Shown here piece by piece: positions 32,509 to 43,000 of a stretch of 48,941 bases of DNA. The DNA comes from Allomuricauda sp. GTDB taxonomy: Bacteria; Bacteroidota; Bacteroidia; Flavobacteriales; Flavobacteriaceae. How positions within the stretch are numbered: the stretch's first letter is position 1; each line of letters starts with the position of its first letter. The translations under genes were made by a program, and so were the position numbers. The notes beneath the pieces were generated by a model. That model worked only from the letters and a program-made list of their open reading frames with translations. It ran no database searches and had not been told where the DNA came from. Location of the stretch: assembly GCA_030148335.1 (NCBI GenBank), contig JASBTQ010000046.1, positions 1-48,941 on the forward strand. Reading direction: 5' to 3'.

Positions 32509-33621
32509 ATGAAACAGATTTGGCGGTTCCATATACTTGTCTCGCTGCTATTTTATAGTTCAAGCATATCGGCACAAGTTGATAGCATCTGGCAGCAAAA
32601 ACCACAATTGGGCATTTCGGGTTTTGCAGATATTTTTTATGTCTATGATTTTAATGAAACACAAGGCACAGAACGACAACCATTTTTGTTCAACCATAAC
32701 CGGCATAATGAGTTCAATTTGAATTTAGGACTTGTAAAATTGGAAGTAGGACATTCAAAATACCGAGCCAACTTTGCCTTGCAAACTGGGACGTATGCCA
32801 ACGACAATTATGCCGCAGAACCAGGTGTTTTGAAAAATATCTTTGAAGCGAATATTGGCATTTCACTGAATAAGAAAAATAATCTCTGGATCGATGCAGG
32901 CGTTTTGCCATCCCACATTGGTTTTGAAAGTGCCATTTCAATGGACAATATGACGTTGACCCGCTCACTCATGGCTGAAAACTCACCTTATTTTTTAACA
33001 GGGGCAAAACTGACCTTTAACCCAAATGACAAATGGGAAATAGCAGCATTGATTGTGAATGGTTGGCAACGTATTCAACGATTGGAAGGTAATTCATTAC
33101 CATCATTTGGAACACAAGTGAACTACAGCCCAACGGATAAAGTCATTTTAAATTGGAGCACATTTATTGGAACTGACGACCCAGATACCACAAGAAGAAT
33201 GCGATATTTCAATAATTTTTACGGTGAATTCCAACTAACCGAAAAGTTTGGTTTAATAGCAGGTTTTGACATTGGAACTCAACAGAGAACAAAAAACAGT
33301 ACCGTTTACGACTTTTGGTTGAGCCCTGTCATTATTGGACAATATACTATTGGCAACAACTGGAGAACCGCTATCAGAACAGAGTATTATCAAGACGAAG
33401 CAGGAATAATAATTCCAACAGGAACATTCAATGGCTTCCAAACTACAGGAGTTTCCTTAAATATCGACTATTCGCCAAACCACAACATCGTTTGCCGCAT
33501 AGAAGGGCGATGGCTTAACAGTCAGGACGATATTTTTGAGACCAAAAGCAATATGACAAACAATAATTTCATTATCGGAACATCGATAGCCATAAAATTT
33601 GCGGAATCAGTAAACAAATAA
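32509..33621 (+). CDS. BBP2/OmpL-like outer-membrane porin
   Basis: A 370-aa protein with a signal peptide (LVSLLFYSSSISAQ) and a run of amphipathic beta-strands ending IIGTSIAIKFAESVNK. Features such as GISGFADIFYVYDFNE and NLWIDAGVLPSHIGFESA match the beta-barrel porin-2 family, which in Bacteroidota often sits beside Kdp systems. It starts 11 bases after trkA and is the last gene of the operon. It probably lets potassium or small solutes cross the outer membrane; that is inferred from context. Confidence 0.82.
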   Translation: MKQIWRFHILVSLLFYSSSISAQVDSIWQQKPQLGISGFADIFYVYDFNETQGTERQPFLFNHNRHNEFNLNLGLVKLEVGHSKYRANFALQTGTYANDNYAAEPGVLKNIFEANIGISLNKKNNLWIDAGVLPSHIGFESAISMDNMTLTRSLMAENSPYFLTGAKLTFNPNDKWEIAALIVNGWQRIQRLEGNSLPSFGTQVNYSPTDKVILNWSTFIGTDDPDTTRRMRYFNNFYGEFQLTEKFGLIAGFDIGTQQRTKNSTVYDFWLSPVIIGQYTIGNNWRTAIRTEYYQDEAGIIIPTGTFNGFQTTGVSLNIDYSPNHNIVCRIEGRWLNSQDDIFETKSNMTNNNFIIGTSIAIKFAESVNK

Positions 33622-33691
33622 TCCAAGCTAAAGCCATCACCCCGGATTACGCTTATACTTAACCGATAAATGCTCTACCATAAAAACAAAC

Positions 33692-33717
33692 AAAACCGAG
33701 GCTCGCACCTCGGTTTT
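33692..33717. terminator. Terminator of the potassium operon
   Basis: AAAACCGAGG-CTCGCA-CCTCGGTTTT has a 10-bp stem and ends in a T-tract. The core ACCGAGGCTCGCACCTCGGT is identical to that of the terminator at 34531-34562. Confidence 0.9.
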
Positions 33718-33733
33718 TTGTTTTCGCTTTTCA

Positions 33734-33792
33734 TCCGTCAACTGGGACGGCACGTTTGTCAATTGAAAAAGCCTATCCGTCAATTGACCTGG
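33734..33792. repeat. Three 21-base-spaced GTCAAYTG repeats
   Basis: TCCGTCAACTG (33734), TTTGTCAATTG (33755) and TCCGTCAATTG (33776) are direct repeats with an exact 21-base period. This is two helical turns and similar to LytTR-type binding sites (two 9-base repeats about 12 apart). They lie upstream of the beta-barrel gene at 33902 and could be its control site. The single TTTGTCAATTGA at 27606-27617, just before the potassium island, is a related copy. No LytTR regulator gene is in the window. Confidence 0.55.
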
Positions 33793-33901
33793 TTCTCTTT
33801 TTTTTACTTCAATTATTTTCACCCGCTAATGCCGAAATAGTTTCGGTTGTTGAACTACGGGACATCATTTTAATGGTGTTCATATAATCGAAAACCAAAA
33901 C

Positions 33902-34522
33902 ATGAAAAAAACCTGCTTGTTTATCGCCTTATTGACCACTATCACCACTTCGGCCCAACTCGATAATTCATTTGGAATAAAGGCTGGGACGAATTATTCC
34001 CAATTTATAGGGGACAGTGATGATATCTACAAAGGGAAAATCGGCTATTATGTTGGGGGATATTTCAACATCGGTTTATCTGATAAATTAAGTTTACGTC
34101 CAGAATTGATGATGGTAAATCAGGGTACAAAATTTTCTCGTTCAGTTCCGTATGGTCTCGGACCAGATTTAAATAATGAAAATATGGAATCAAATCTTAA
34201 TGACCTTTCAATCTTAATCCCTGTTACTTTTCGATATGAATTGGTAGGACGTCTTTTTTTGGAACTGGGACCGCAGGTGGGGTATTTGGTTAAGAGAACC
34301 GAAGTTTTTAAAAAAACTCCTTTTGATTCTTCTGTGGAAGGAGCAAAATCGAAATATCCATTGTCTCAGTTTGACCGATTTGATTTTGGACTAAATGGTG
34401 GTTTGGGTTTTGATCTTACTGACCGATTGGAATTGAATGCAAGGTATAGTTGGGGTTTGATCGAGTTGGATGATCATTATAAAACTTCCGTAGTTAGTCT
34501 CGGGCTGGGATTTAAAATTTAA
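33902..34522 (+). CDS. Outer-membrane beta-barrel protein (PF13568-type)
   Basis: A 206-aa protein with a signal peptide (CLFIALLTTITTSAQ) and eight or so predicted strands, e.g. FGIKAGTNYSQFIG, LSLRPELMMVNQG and LFLELGPQVGYLVKR. It ends in an aromatic/hydrophobic strand (VVSLGLGFKI). This is the outer-membrane beta-barrel domain common in Flavobacteria. The gene is monocistronic between two nearly identical terminators. It is AT-rich compared with the genes after 34560, so it may belong to the same acquired block as the potassium genes. Confidence 0.85.
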   Translation: MKKTCLFIALLTTITTSAQLDNSFGIKAGTNYSQFIGDSDDIYKGKIGYYVGGYFNIGLSDKLSLRPELMMVNQGTKFSRSVPYGLGPDLNNENMESNLNDLSILIPVTFRYELVGRLFLELGPQVGYLVKRTEVFKKTPFDSSVEGAKSKYPLSQFDRFDFGLNGGLGFDLTDRLELNARYSWGLIELDDHYKTSVVSLGLGFKI

Positions 34523-34530
34523 AGGAGAAC

Positions 34531-34562
34531 AAAAAAACCGAGGCTCGCACCTCGGTTTTTTT
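34531..34562. terminator. Bidirectional terminator between convergent genes
   Basis: Seven A, then ACCGAGG-type stem and CTCGCA loop, then seven T. The A and T tracts make it work in both directions, ending the beta-barrel gene on the plus strand and the TapB-like gene on the minus strand. The core is identical to 33692-33717. Confidence 0.92.
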
Positions 34563-34581
34563 GTTTTTCCAATACTATTTC

Positions 34582-35274
34582 TTACTTGCTGAGCTGCGTC
34601 AGTACAGAACTGGCCACAAGTTTCCCACTTTTGTTATAGGATTCCTGCTTTACCATGCCCACACCCTCGGCCAGCCATACACGCGATGGCATCGTTTGGT
34701 TGGACATCATCATCTTGGTGCGGGTTTCACTATAGATCACGTAACAATCAAATGTGCCTGCAGGAGTGGTCACACTTTCCTGTTTTTCCACTTTACGGTT
34801 AATGGTCTCCACATCCATGTTCATGTTCATCACACCGCTCATTTTCATTTTTACGTTCACATTGCTGTCGGGCAGTTCTTGGCCAACGGATAGATCGTTG
34901 GGCAGTTCCATGTCCGTTCCGGTGATGTCCATTTCCATTTCACCCATTTGGCTGAGCATCTGCTCGTTCATCAGGGACTTGAAATCAATACGGACCACAT
35001 TTCCATCACAGGTGATATCGTAATCAGATGAAAAAGTGTTCCCTTTTTGATCCGAAATTTCCATGACCATAGTCGCAGTGATGTGGTCCCCCGACCCGTT
35101 TACGTTGGTTACCTTATAATCGATTTGTCCTTCTTCCTTTCCTTTTTTGTCATAACTGGTGTACTGTAGCAAAGCTCCATCGACCATGGGATAGTATTTG
35201 CTACAACTTGATTGGGCCATGGCTATGTTCCCTGTGAACAAAAGTGTGGCGAGCAAAAGAGAATAGTGTTTCAT
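34582..35274 (-). CDS. TapB-family (DUF3108-like) exported protein
   Basis: A 230-aa protein with a signal peptide (MKHYSLLLATLLFTGNIAMA). The mature part begins CSKYYPMVDGALLQYTSYDK, the typical start of TapB/DUF3108-like proteins, and is a beta-rich fold with DYKVTNVNGSGDHITATMV. It contains a Met-rich segment (MGEMEMDITGTDMELP). The C-terminal half holds TTPAGTFDCYVIYSET and VWLAEGVGMVKQESYN. Function is unknown. It lies 15 bases after the OmpA-family gene and is probably co-transcribed. Confidence 0.75.
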   Translation of the reverse strand: MKHYSLLLATLLFTGNIAMAQSSCSKYYPMVDGALLQYTSYDKKGKEEGQIDYKVTNVNGSGDHITATMVMEISDQKGNTFSSDYDITCDGNVVRIDFKSLMNEQMLSQMGEMEMDITGTDMELPNDLSVGQELPDSNVNVKMKMSGVMNMNMDVETINRKVEKQESVTTPAGTFDCYVIYSETRTKMMMSNQTMPSRVWLAEGVGMVKQESYNKSGKLVASSVLTQLSK

Positions 35275-35289
35275 GTTTTGGTTGTTTAT

Positions 35290-36597
35290 TTAGATTTTGA
35301 TGAATTCGACCCTTCGGTTCTGGGCCTTTCCTGCAGGGGTGCTGTTGTCCCCGACCGGGGCGCTCTCCCCTTTTCCTTCGGAGGTCAGGCGGTCAGAAGG
35401 AATGCCATACACGGATACCAGTGCATTTTTGACCGCTTCGGCCCGCTCTTTGGAAAGTTTCAGGTTGTTCTCATCGGAACCATCGGAATCCGTGTGCCCC
35501 ACAATATTGAGTTTCATGGCGGCCTCTTGTTTCAGGACTTGGGATATCTGTAGGATGATGCCCATGGACTGGGGCTGGATGTTGGCCGAGCCTACGTCAA
35601 AAAGGATGCCGTTGGTGGAGACCTTTCCTTCGGAAATAAGTTTTCTGCGAAGGTCTACTCCGCCTTCGGCCACTTTCAGGTTGCTGATGAAGATCTGTTC
35701 CTTGCCATCCTTCAGTCCGTTCACGTTGAACTTTAGGGTGGTGATCCTGTTCTCTGGGACCATTTTGGGGATGTCCACATATTTTTCCTCGTTCACCCAC
35801 AGCCTGAACCTGGCCTTGTTCACCGCAATGGAGATGTGTGGCTGATTGAGTACCGCTTTTCGGATATCAGCCTTTACATCGCTGTTGATCAATGATCCCT
35901 CACCACGGATATAGTTTCTCAAACCGATGCTGAACAGGGCGTATTGGCCCACGGGGATGAAGACTTCTACATGATGGTCCCCCTTTTCGAAGTTCTTGTC
36001 GTCGCTCAAGAATAGCTCAATGCCTGCCGTTGAGGAGGTTTGGCCGTCTATGCCGTTGGTAAGCAGGTCAAATTCAATGGTGTACTCCTCGGGCAGATCG
36101 GGCATGTTGGGGAGGTAATAGATGCCATATCCAGGGACGAGTTCCATCCACCTTTGTGGCGATTGGTTGATGGTGACCACCTCGCCGCTGCCGTTGGTGT
36201 TCCACTTGGAAGGAAAGTCACCAATAAAATCATCGGCGAAATCATCGAAGAACAAAAGTTTGTCCCCGGGCACATAATCAAACTTGCTGTAAACGGTAAT
36301 GGATTTGGCCGTAGGCTGCCCAGACTTTCCTGTGTCGGAGTTGCTGGTGTTAGAGGGCGATCCGTTTCCCTGAGGAGTGGTATCCGGGGCCTGATTTCCG
36401 CCAGATCCGGGTTCCAGGATACTGTCCAGGGCCTGATCTGTTTTTTGGGAGGTTTCCTTTTCCACACGGCGCTCAATGGTGCGTTCCGCTGCATTTTCGG
36501 CCTTTTTGGCCAATTTTTTAAGAAACTGAGCATTCATACTTGCCCCAACCATAATTGCAAAAATCAAGCAATAGAGGGGTTTGTTGGAGGTTTTCAT
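35290..36597 (-). CDS. OmpA-family outer-membrane/peptidoglycan-linked protein
   Basis: A 435-aa protein with a signal peptide (MKTSNKPLYCLIFAIMVGAS) and a Glu/Arg-rich helical stretch (about 25-60) plus a Gly/Ser/Asn-rich linker. A beta-rich middle domain (about 105-310: GDKLLFFDDFADDFIGDFPS and IEFDLLTNGID) follows. The C-terminal 110 residues are an OmpA domain: ILFDVGSANIQPQS, IVGHTDSDGSDENN and AQNRRVEFIKI, which holds peptidoglycan. Its likely role is anchoring the envelope. Confidence 0.9.
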   Translation of the reverse strand: MKTSNKPLYCLIFAIMVGASMNAQFLKKLAKKAENAAERTIERRVEKETSQKTDQALDSILEPGSGGNQAPDTTPQGNGSPSNTSNSDTGKSGQPTAKSITVYSKFDYVPGDKLLFFDDFADDFIGDFPSKWNTNGSGEVVTINQSPQRWMELVPGYGIYYLPNMPDLPEEYTIEFDLLTNGIDGQTSSTAGIELFLSDDKNFEKGDHHVEVFIPVGQYALFSIGLRNYIRGEGSLINSDVKADIRKAVLNQPHISIAVNKARFRLWVNEEKYVDIPKMVPENRITTLKFNVNGLKDGKEQIFISNLKVAEGGVDLRRKLISEGKVSTNGILFDVGSANIQPQSMGIILQISQVLKQEAAMKLNIVGHTDSDGSDENNLKLSKERAEAVKNALVSVYGIPSDRLTSEGKGESAPVGDNSTPAGKAQNRRVEFIKI

Positions 36598-36717
36598 TCA
36601 ATAGTGTTTTTAGTTGAGTAAAAAAATAGTATTTCTCCACAAAGTACTAATATGGAGTTTTTTATGGACATAAAAGTGTATGTGTTGTATGCAGAATTGT
36701 ATGGGTTGTTTCAGGGG

Positions 36718-39168
36718 TCAGTTCATTTTGTACACAATTAGGGAATTGTCCTGGTCCTTGGCCACCAATTCCAGTTTTTTGTCATTGTCCATGTCCGTGA
36801 GGTCCATGAGCGAACTGCCATATACAGGAAAACCGGGAATGGGTTCCGCTTGGCTGTCATAGAGATGGATCTTTTGGTTCTGGATGTCGGTAAGGCCCAC
36901 ATAGATCTTGTCGTAGATGTAGAATATTTTGGGTTTGGTATAAACACCTAGGTCGAGTTCCACTTTCTTGCCCCTAATGCTGAGGACATTGTCGTCCATG
37001 AACACCAGTGTGTTGCTGGTGGCATACATGCCGTGGTCCTTGTTCATCTTGAAATTGGTCGCGGTCAATTGTCCCTTGGTGTCTATCTGATGGAGTACCC
37101 CATCAGTATTGGTCACCGAAAATTTGTTTTTATATAGGTATACTTCGTTGGTGGAAAAATCGATTTTTTCGGCCACCTTGATGCGTTCGCCTCCTGCGCG
37201 GTGCAATATCTTTAAGGTGTTGTCCTCAAGCCTGAAGACCAAATAATCCTTGTTGGCCACCCTGAAATGTTGCGGTGTACCAAGTATGTTGCTCGGAGCC
37301 TCTTTAAAGGTGAAACCACTGACGATTTTTGCTTGGTTGTTGTACATAAACACTTTTTTCCCTTGGGTGATCACAAACCGATAGTCCTTTCGGCCATCAT
37401 AATCAAAAATGGCCAAGGGATTCAGGTTTCCCCCTTCAAAATCGATTTTGAAGGGCGGTACATCCTCTCCATTGCGGTCCACGATCATAAATTGGTCATT
37501 GGTGCAGAATGCCAATTGCAGCCTTCCATTTTTGTAAATGTCCACTTGTTGGATGGGGCCTTGGATGCGACTATCCAGTTTTTTGGTCCAGAGTACTTTG
37601 CCCTCCGTGGAAATCAGGTAGAGTACATTGTTTTTGTCCTGAACGACAATTTCCTGTTTGTTGGTCCTATGGTTCTTCACAAACTGGGGGTCCGAGGCCA
37701 GATCGGTCTCCAGTTCGAGGGTGAAAAGTGGGGAGACCGTATTGCTTTCCTGTACGGCACCTATTTTTGAAGCCAGTATGTTGAAATGGGCAAAATCGGC
37801 ATCCGCAACAAGTTGGGAGGCAATCGCATATTCATCGAGCTCCGTTTTTTTGATGGATTCGGACACTTCGGGTGCCAAATCCTGTTCAGCAAAAAAGTCG
37901 ATGCCCGAATCGCCCGATATAAATAGGATGCTGGACTCGTTGGCCAGCGGTGCCTTCGCTGTTTTGTAGAGAGTGGAATTGGTAAAGGAAGAACCGTTCT
38001 TGTAATTGCTGATGACTGTTTGCAAAGGCTCTATCTCCTGCGCAAAGATGAAGCTGTTTTCTAGAATGATGCAGAAGTTGGATTCAAAGTCCCTGACCAA
38101 TGGGGAAAATGCCCCGGTCAGGAAATTTTTGTCCTGAAGTCCCATGATCTCACTTCCCTGATACGTTTGTGAGGCAATTTTTCTGCTGTCCAAGAAATCA
38201 TAGAGGCTTTCGGTGCCAAAGGAATTCAGCATTACCACTTTTTGGTTGTTCAGATAAACGATGCCCACTTCTTCAATGGTGTTGAAAAGGGAGTCCACCG
38301 CTTTGGTCCTGTCCAAATAGGTATTCTGGTTTTTGGCAAAGACCTGGTAATCGTCAAAAGTGAAAGAAATCAACGCTTGGGTGTTCATGGGGGCATACTG
38401 GGGCGTTTTGTTGGCCAAGGGTGATGTCCCTTTGAACAGGTTGATGAAGTTTTTGGTGGAATCCGGTGCCATGGCAATCCCATTGAGGCTCACCTTATCC
38501 GAATTTGCACTGAAATCCAAGGATACCCACTCGGACAATGGTTTCTTGATTTTGTTGTCCTTGAATGAAAGAAGGGAGGGGTTTTCATCCAGGTTCAGGA
38601 AAAATGTGGCCGATTTGTTGGGCGATGTGGTCTCGTAGAGCTTTCTCAAAGTCGGGTTGATGGGGCCGGTATCTTTCGTCCGTATCATGTTTTCCATGAG
38701 CAGCAGGGAAGAGGCCATCCGTATTTCCTGTCCTTCGGCCACGCTATAGATCTCATTTGCGCCGAGGGTATATTTGGTAATGGAAGTGTTTTGATAGGTC
38801 AAGGTTTCCACGGTCTTGTCCGTCACTTTTTCCAGATTGAAGATGTCCGGATTATTGGGGGCGACCATGACAAAGTCATAATTATCCTTTCCTACCTCGT
38901 ACAATGCCAAAAGACAGGTCGCCTTGGTCGATACATATCCTAGCTTGTCCAGCTTTGTCCAAAGCCCATCGTAAATGGAAATCCCCTTGATCTTGGTCAA
39001 AAAAGAGTTGTTCTTCAACTCACTCTTGAAATTGGGGAGGTTTTGGATTTTGATGACCAATGTGGGGTCGGGGGGAAGGTGCTCCAATAGTGAATCCTTG
39101 GTCTTGACCTCTTTATTGCAAGAAAGGGTCAAAACAGTGATCAAGCAGAACCATATCTTAAATCTCAT
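36718..39168 (-). CDS. Large lipoprotein with C-terminal propeller-like region
   Basis: 816 aa from the ATG at 39166-39168, which begins a good lipoprotein signal (MRFKIWFCLITVLTLSC). The frame extends to 39321 but would overlap rnhB. The N-terminal 500 residues are mixed alpha/beta with no clear domain. From about residue 530 there are repeated short blades such as NVLYLISTEGKVLWTKKL, RLQLAFCTNDQFMIVDRNG and YRFVITQGKKVFMYNNQA, which resemble a PQQ- or WD-like beta-propeller; it ends TDMDNDKKLELVAKDQDNS. Function is unknown. rnhB lies 29 bases upstream on the same strand. Confidence 0.82.
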   Translation of the reverse strand: MRFKIWFCLITVLTLSCNKEVKTKDSLLEHLPPDPTLVIKIQNLPNFKSELKNNSFLTKIKGISIYDGLWTKLDKLGYVSTKATCLLALYEVGKDNYDFVMVAPNNPDIFNLEKVTDKTVETLTYQNTSITKYTLGANEIYSVAEGQEIRMASSLLLMENMIRTKDTGPINPTLRKLYETTSPNKSATFFLNLDENPSLLSFKDNKIKKPLSEWVSLDFSANSDKVSLNGIAMAPDSTKNFINLFKGTSPLANKTPQYAPMNTQALISFTFDDYQVFAKNQNTYLDRTKAVDSLFNTIEEVGIVYLNNQKVVMLNSFGTESLYDFLDSRKIASQTYQGSEIMGLQDKNFLTGAFSPLVRDFESNFCIILENSFIFAQEIEPLQTVISNYKNGSSFTNSTLYKTAKAPLANESSILFISGDSGIDFFAEQDLAPEVSESIKKTELDEYAIASQLVADADFAHFNILASKIGAVQESNTVSPLFTLELETDLASDPQFVKNHRTNKQEIVVQDKNNVLYLISTEGKVLWTKKLDSRIQGPIQQVDIYKNGRLQLAFCTNDQFMIVDRNGEDVPPFKIDFEGGNLNPLAIFDYDGRKDYRFVITQGKKVFMYNNQAKIVSGFTFKEAPSNILGTPQHFRVANKDYLVFRLEDNTLKILHRAGGERIKVAEKIDFSTNEVYLYKNKFSVTNTDGVLHQIDTKGQLTATNFKMNKDHGMYATSNTLVFMDDNVLSIRGKKVELDLGVYTKPKIFYIYDKIYVGLTDIQNQKIHLYDSQAEPIPGFPVYGSSLMDLTDMDNDKKLELVAKDQDNSLIVYKMN

Positions 39169-39197
39169 TGCCGAAGTTTCAAACAAAGTTAGGATTT

Positions 39198-39794
39198 TTA
39201 AATATCCAGTGTCAATTGTTCGGGGAGTTGTCTGAAGCTTTTTCGATGATAGGGGCTGAGTCCGTATTGTTTTATGGCTTCCCGGTGCTCCTTGGTGGGG
39301 TAGCCCTTGTTCTTTTTCCAATTGTACATGGGAAATTCCTCATGGATCTTGGCCATGTATTCGTCCCTGTGGGTTTTGGCCAGTATGGATGCCGCGGCTA
39401 TGCTCATGTATTTTCCGTCACCCTTTACGATACATTCATGGAGAATGTTGGGGTAGGGATTGAACCGGTTTCCGTCCACCAATATAAAGGAAGGGACCTT
39501 CGCCATGGAATCCAATGCCCGGTGCATGGCCAAAAAGGAGGCATTCAAGATGTTGACTTCATCGATCTCATCCTGAAACACATGGCATACGGAAAAGGAG
39601 ACCGCTTCCTGCTCCAATATTTCCCTCAGGATATCGCGCTTGGAATGGGATAACTGCTTGGAATCGTTTAAGATTTCATTTGAAAAGCCTTCAGGAAGAA
39701 TGATGGCAGCAGCGGTCACAGGACCGGCCAAGCAACCCCTTCCGGCTTCGTCCGTTCCCGCTTCAAAAATATCTTTGTAATAAGATTTTAACAT
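39198..39794 (-). CDS. rnhB: Ribonuclease HII
   Basis: A 198-aa enzyme that cuts RNA in RNA-DNA hybrids and at misincorporated ribonucleotides. The active-site acids are in [18 protein letters not shown] (D15, E16) and ILVDGN (D107); a fourth lies in the [15 protein letters not shown] stretch. Length is normal. It ends 29 bases before the start of the large lipoprotein gene. Confidence 0.95.
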   Translation of the reverse strand: MLKSYYKDIFEAGTDEAGRGCLAGPVTAAAIILPEGFSNEILNDSKQLSHSKRDILREILEQEAVSFSVCHVFQDEIDEVNILNASFLAMHRALDSMAKVPSFILVDGNRFNPYPNILHECIVKGDGKYMSIAAASILAKTHRDEYMAKIHEEFPMYNWKKNKGYPTKEHREAIKQYGLSPYHRKSFRQLPEQLTLDI

Positions 39795-40026
39795 ATGTCT
39801 TAAATAATTAACATAAATTCATTAAGAAATAACGTGTTTGCAAATAATTTGTTAAAAATTTTCTTACAATATTGATAAACAGCTATGTGTGATTGGTTAA
39901 TATGTTAATTTTAAGAAAATCACTGGTAAGATTTCTTTTCTGATACAACATTTAAACTTGTTAATTTTTTTGAATATTAACTTTTTATATTGATTTTTGG
40001 CTCGACTAATTCAAAAAATGAAATAA

Positions 40027-43000
40027 ATGAGAGCTAAGTTAGCATGGATGCTGACACCATTATTGGTGTTGTGCATATCTTTCTCTTACGGACAAGAGAA
40101 AACTATTTCAGGAAATGTGACGGACCAAAGCGGCTTGCCACTTCCTGGTGTCTCTATTGTTGTGGTAGGAACCACGCAGGGAACACAAACGGATTTTGAC
40201 GGTAATTATGTTATCACTGCCAGCGAAGGTCAGGTGTTGCGTTTCAGCTACATTGGCCAAAAGACAGTGGAAAGAACGGTTGGGGCATCTACTGCCATAA
40301 ATGTACAAATGGAAGAGGACGCCCAAGCATTGGAGGAAGTCGTTGTTACAGGTTATGGTTCGAGATCAAGGGAGCTTTCAACTTCTGCCATTTCCACGGT
40401 TTCAACAGAGAAGATTGAAGCGTTTGTTCCCTCTACTAGTGTTGACAATATCTTACAGGGTCAGGCAGCTGGGGTACAGGTTACTGCAGCAAATGGTCGA
40501 CCTGGACAAACAGCATTTGTAACCATCAGGGGTGTTGGCTCTATCAATGCAAGTACAACTCCTCTTTATGTTGTGGATGGAACTCCAGTAAATTCAGATT
40601 TCATCAATAATTTGAACCCTAATGACATTGAGTCATTCTCTATTCTTAAGGATGCGGCCACAGTTTCCAAATACGGTTCACGTGGAGCAAATGGTGTAGT
40701 GTTAATTACCACCAAGCAAGGTAAATCTGGGGATGCGAGGATCACATTTAGGTCTTCATATGGTTTTGGGGAAAGAATCCCCGATCCGTTTGACTTGATG
40801 AATGCCTCCCAAAAATTGGAAATTGAGAGACAGTATGCCGAGTTGGGCGTAAGTGCGGCCGCATCTATGCCAGGTGCTACCGCCGATGCTGCTGAAAGAG
40901 CTAGATTGATTAGCTTGGATACCAATTGGGAAGAAGAGTTGTTGAGAAAATCCCAAATTCAATCAAACTCATTGTCCATTGCTGGAGGTGATGAAAAAAT
41001 GACCTATTACCTTTCTTTAGGCTATGACAAAAACACAGGAATTATTGATAGGATAGATGGTTTTGAGAGAATCACGGCTCGAATCAACACCACATACCAA
41101 GCAAAAGATTGGTTGAACATCGGGACGAGTCTTTCTTTGTCTCGTAGTACAACGGATTTGCCAAGGGATAGGAACAATGTTCAGAACCCTTTCCGTGCAA
41201 TGTACGATTACAACCCTTGGGAACCACTATATTCAAGAAATCCTGATGGGAGCATTGTTCTGGATGATCAAGGAAACCCGGTATTCAATCCTACCAGGTC
41301 TGGATTTCCAATTGCTCGCGCTTTGACAACAGAGCCTGAGGATAATAGAAACTTTTTGATTGTGGGAAGTTTGTTCGCTGATATCAAGTTGTCGGACAAA
41401 TTTTCGAACAGATTCTCTGTAGGGGCTACAAACAATAGATTCAACAGAACGACCAGGTCTCTTGCGGGAGGTGTGTTGAACTCGATTGTAGGTGATGCTA
41501 ATTTCCCAGGGACTCAAACGGATAATTTTTCCAATACTCTTCAATATAACGTAAACAACCTATTTTCTTACAGCGATACTTTTGGAGATTATCACAATTT
41601 TTCTGCTAGCTTCCTATTGGAGTACAATGAAAATATCTACACTGATCTTTTTGCTAGTAGTAGAGGTTTCCCTTCTCCTGGCATACCTTATCAAGATGTT
41701 GCAGCTGAGGCTACCGATGCTGGTTCCGAAGAAGAGAGAAGAATATTGTTCTCACAAGGTCTTTTCGTTGATTACGATTATGACAGTAAATACATACTAT
41801 CTGCATCCGTAAGAAGAGATGGTTCTTCAAGATTTGGTCCTGATAACAAATATGGGTATTTCTATAGTGGAAGTGCTGCGTGGAACTTATCCAAAGAAGC
41901 CTTCTTGGAAGATACATTTGTTAATGACCTTAAGCTGAGGGCTTCTTATGGTACTTCTGGTAACCAGAACATTGGAGACTTCAATTATTTGAATTTGTTA
42001 CAGTTCGCTACCTATAATGGTAATACTACCGCTATTCCAATTGGCGTTGGAAACCCTAATATCCAATGGGAATCACAGGCTATCTTGGACATTGGTGTTG
42101 AATTTGGATTGTTCAATAACAGAGTTAATGGTGTTGTGGATTATTTCAAAAAGAATTCAAAAGACCTATTGTTGAATCAGCCTTTGTCACAAACTATTGG
42201 GGATGAGGACAACTCTATCCTTGCAAATATTGGCGAAGTTGAAAACAGCGGTATCGAGGTTTCCTTAAATGCTGATGTGATAAGAGCGGAAGACTTTGTT
42301 TGGAGAGTTGGAGGAAATGTTTCCTTCTTGGACAACAAAGTGGTGAGCTTGGTCAATGGAGACGATATTATTAGTGGAGACTTTGGATATAATATTTTAA
42401 GGGAAGGTGAGGAAATCAATTCCTATTATACTGTGAGATATGCTGGTGTTAACCCTGCAAATGGTGAACCTTTGTATTATGATCTAGATGGTAACGTCAC
42501 CAATGAGTATAGCGCGAGCTTTAATACCATTTTGGAAGGTAAATCTCCTTATGCTAACATAGAGGGTGGATTCTTTACCTCTGTCCGTTGGGGTGGATTT
42601 GGCCTAAGGGCTGACTTTGTTGGAAAAAGTGGGAACTATATATTGAACTTCCAAAGACAAGAAGGTGTTTCAATTGCTAATATCGATAGTAATCTTAGAA
42701 CAGAAGTATTCAATTATTGGAAACAACCTGGCGATACAAACGTATTGCCCAGCCCGTTATACCAAGGTACGGCTGACCAGGACAGTGATAGATGGTTGGA
42801 AAAAGGAGATTATATCCGTTTGAGAACCTTGACTCTTGATTATAATCTGCCAGGAAAATTCTTGGACAAGACAGGTATAGATAGGGTTAGATTATTTGCA
42901 ACTGGACAGAACCTTTTCACCATTACAGAATATAATGGAGACCCAGAAATTGGTATTGGCTCTGCTGAAAGCTCTGCTGCTGGAACTCAAGGATTTATTC

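Noticed and set aside
33637..33822. 61-aa minus-strand frame over a terminator and the 21-base repeats
   Set aside because: It reads through a strong terminator hairpin and through direct repeats, with no protein-like pattern; treated as intergenic.
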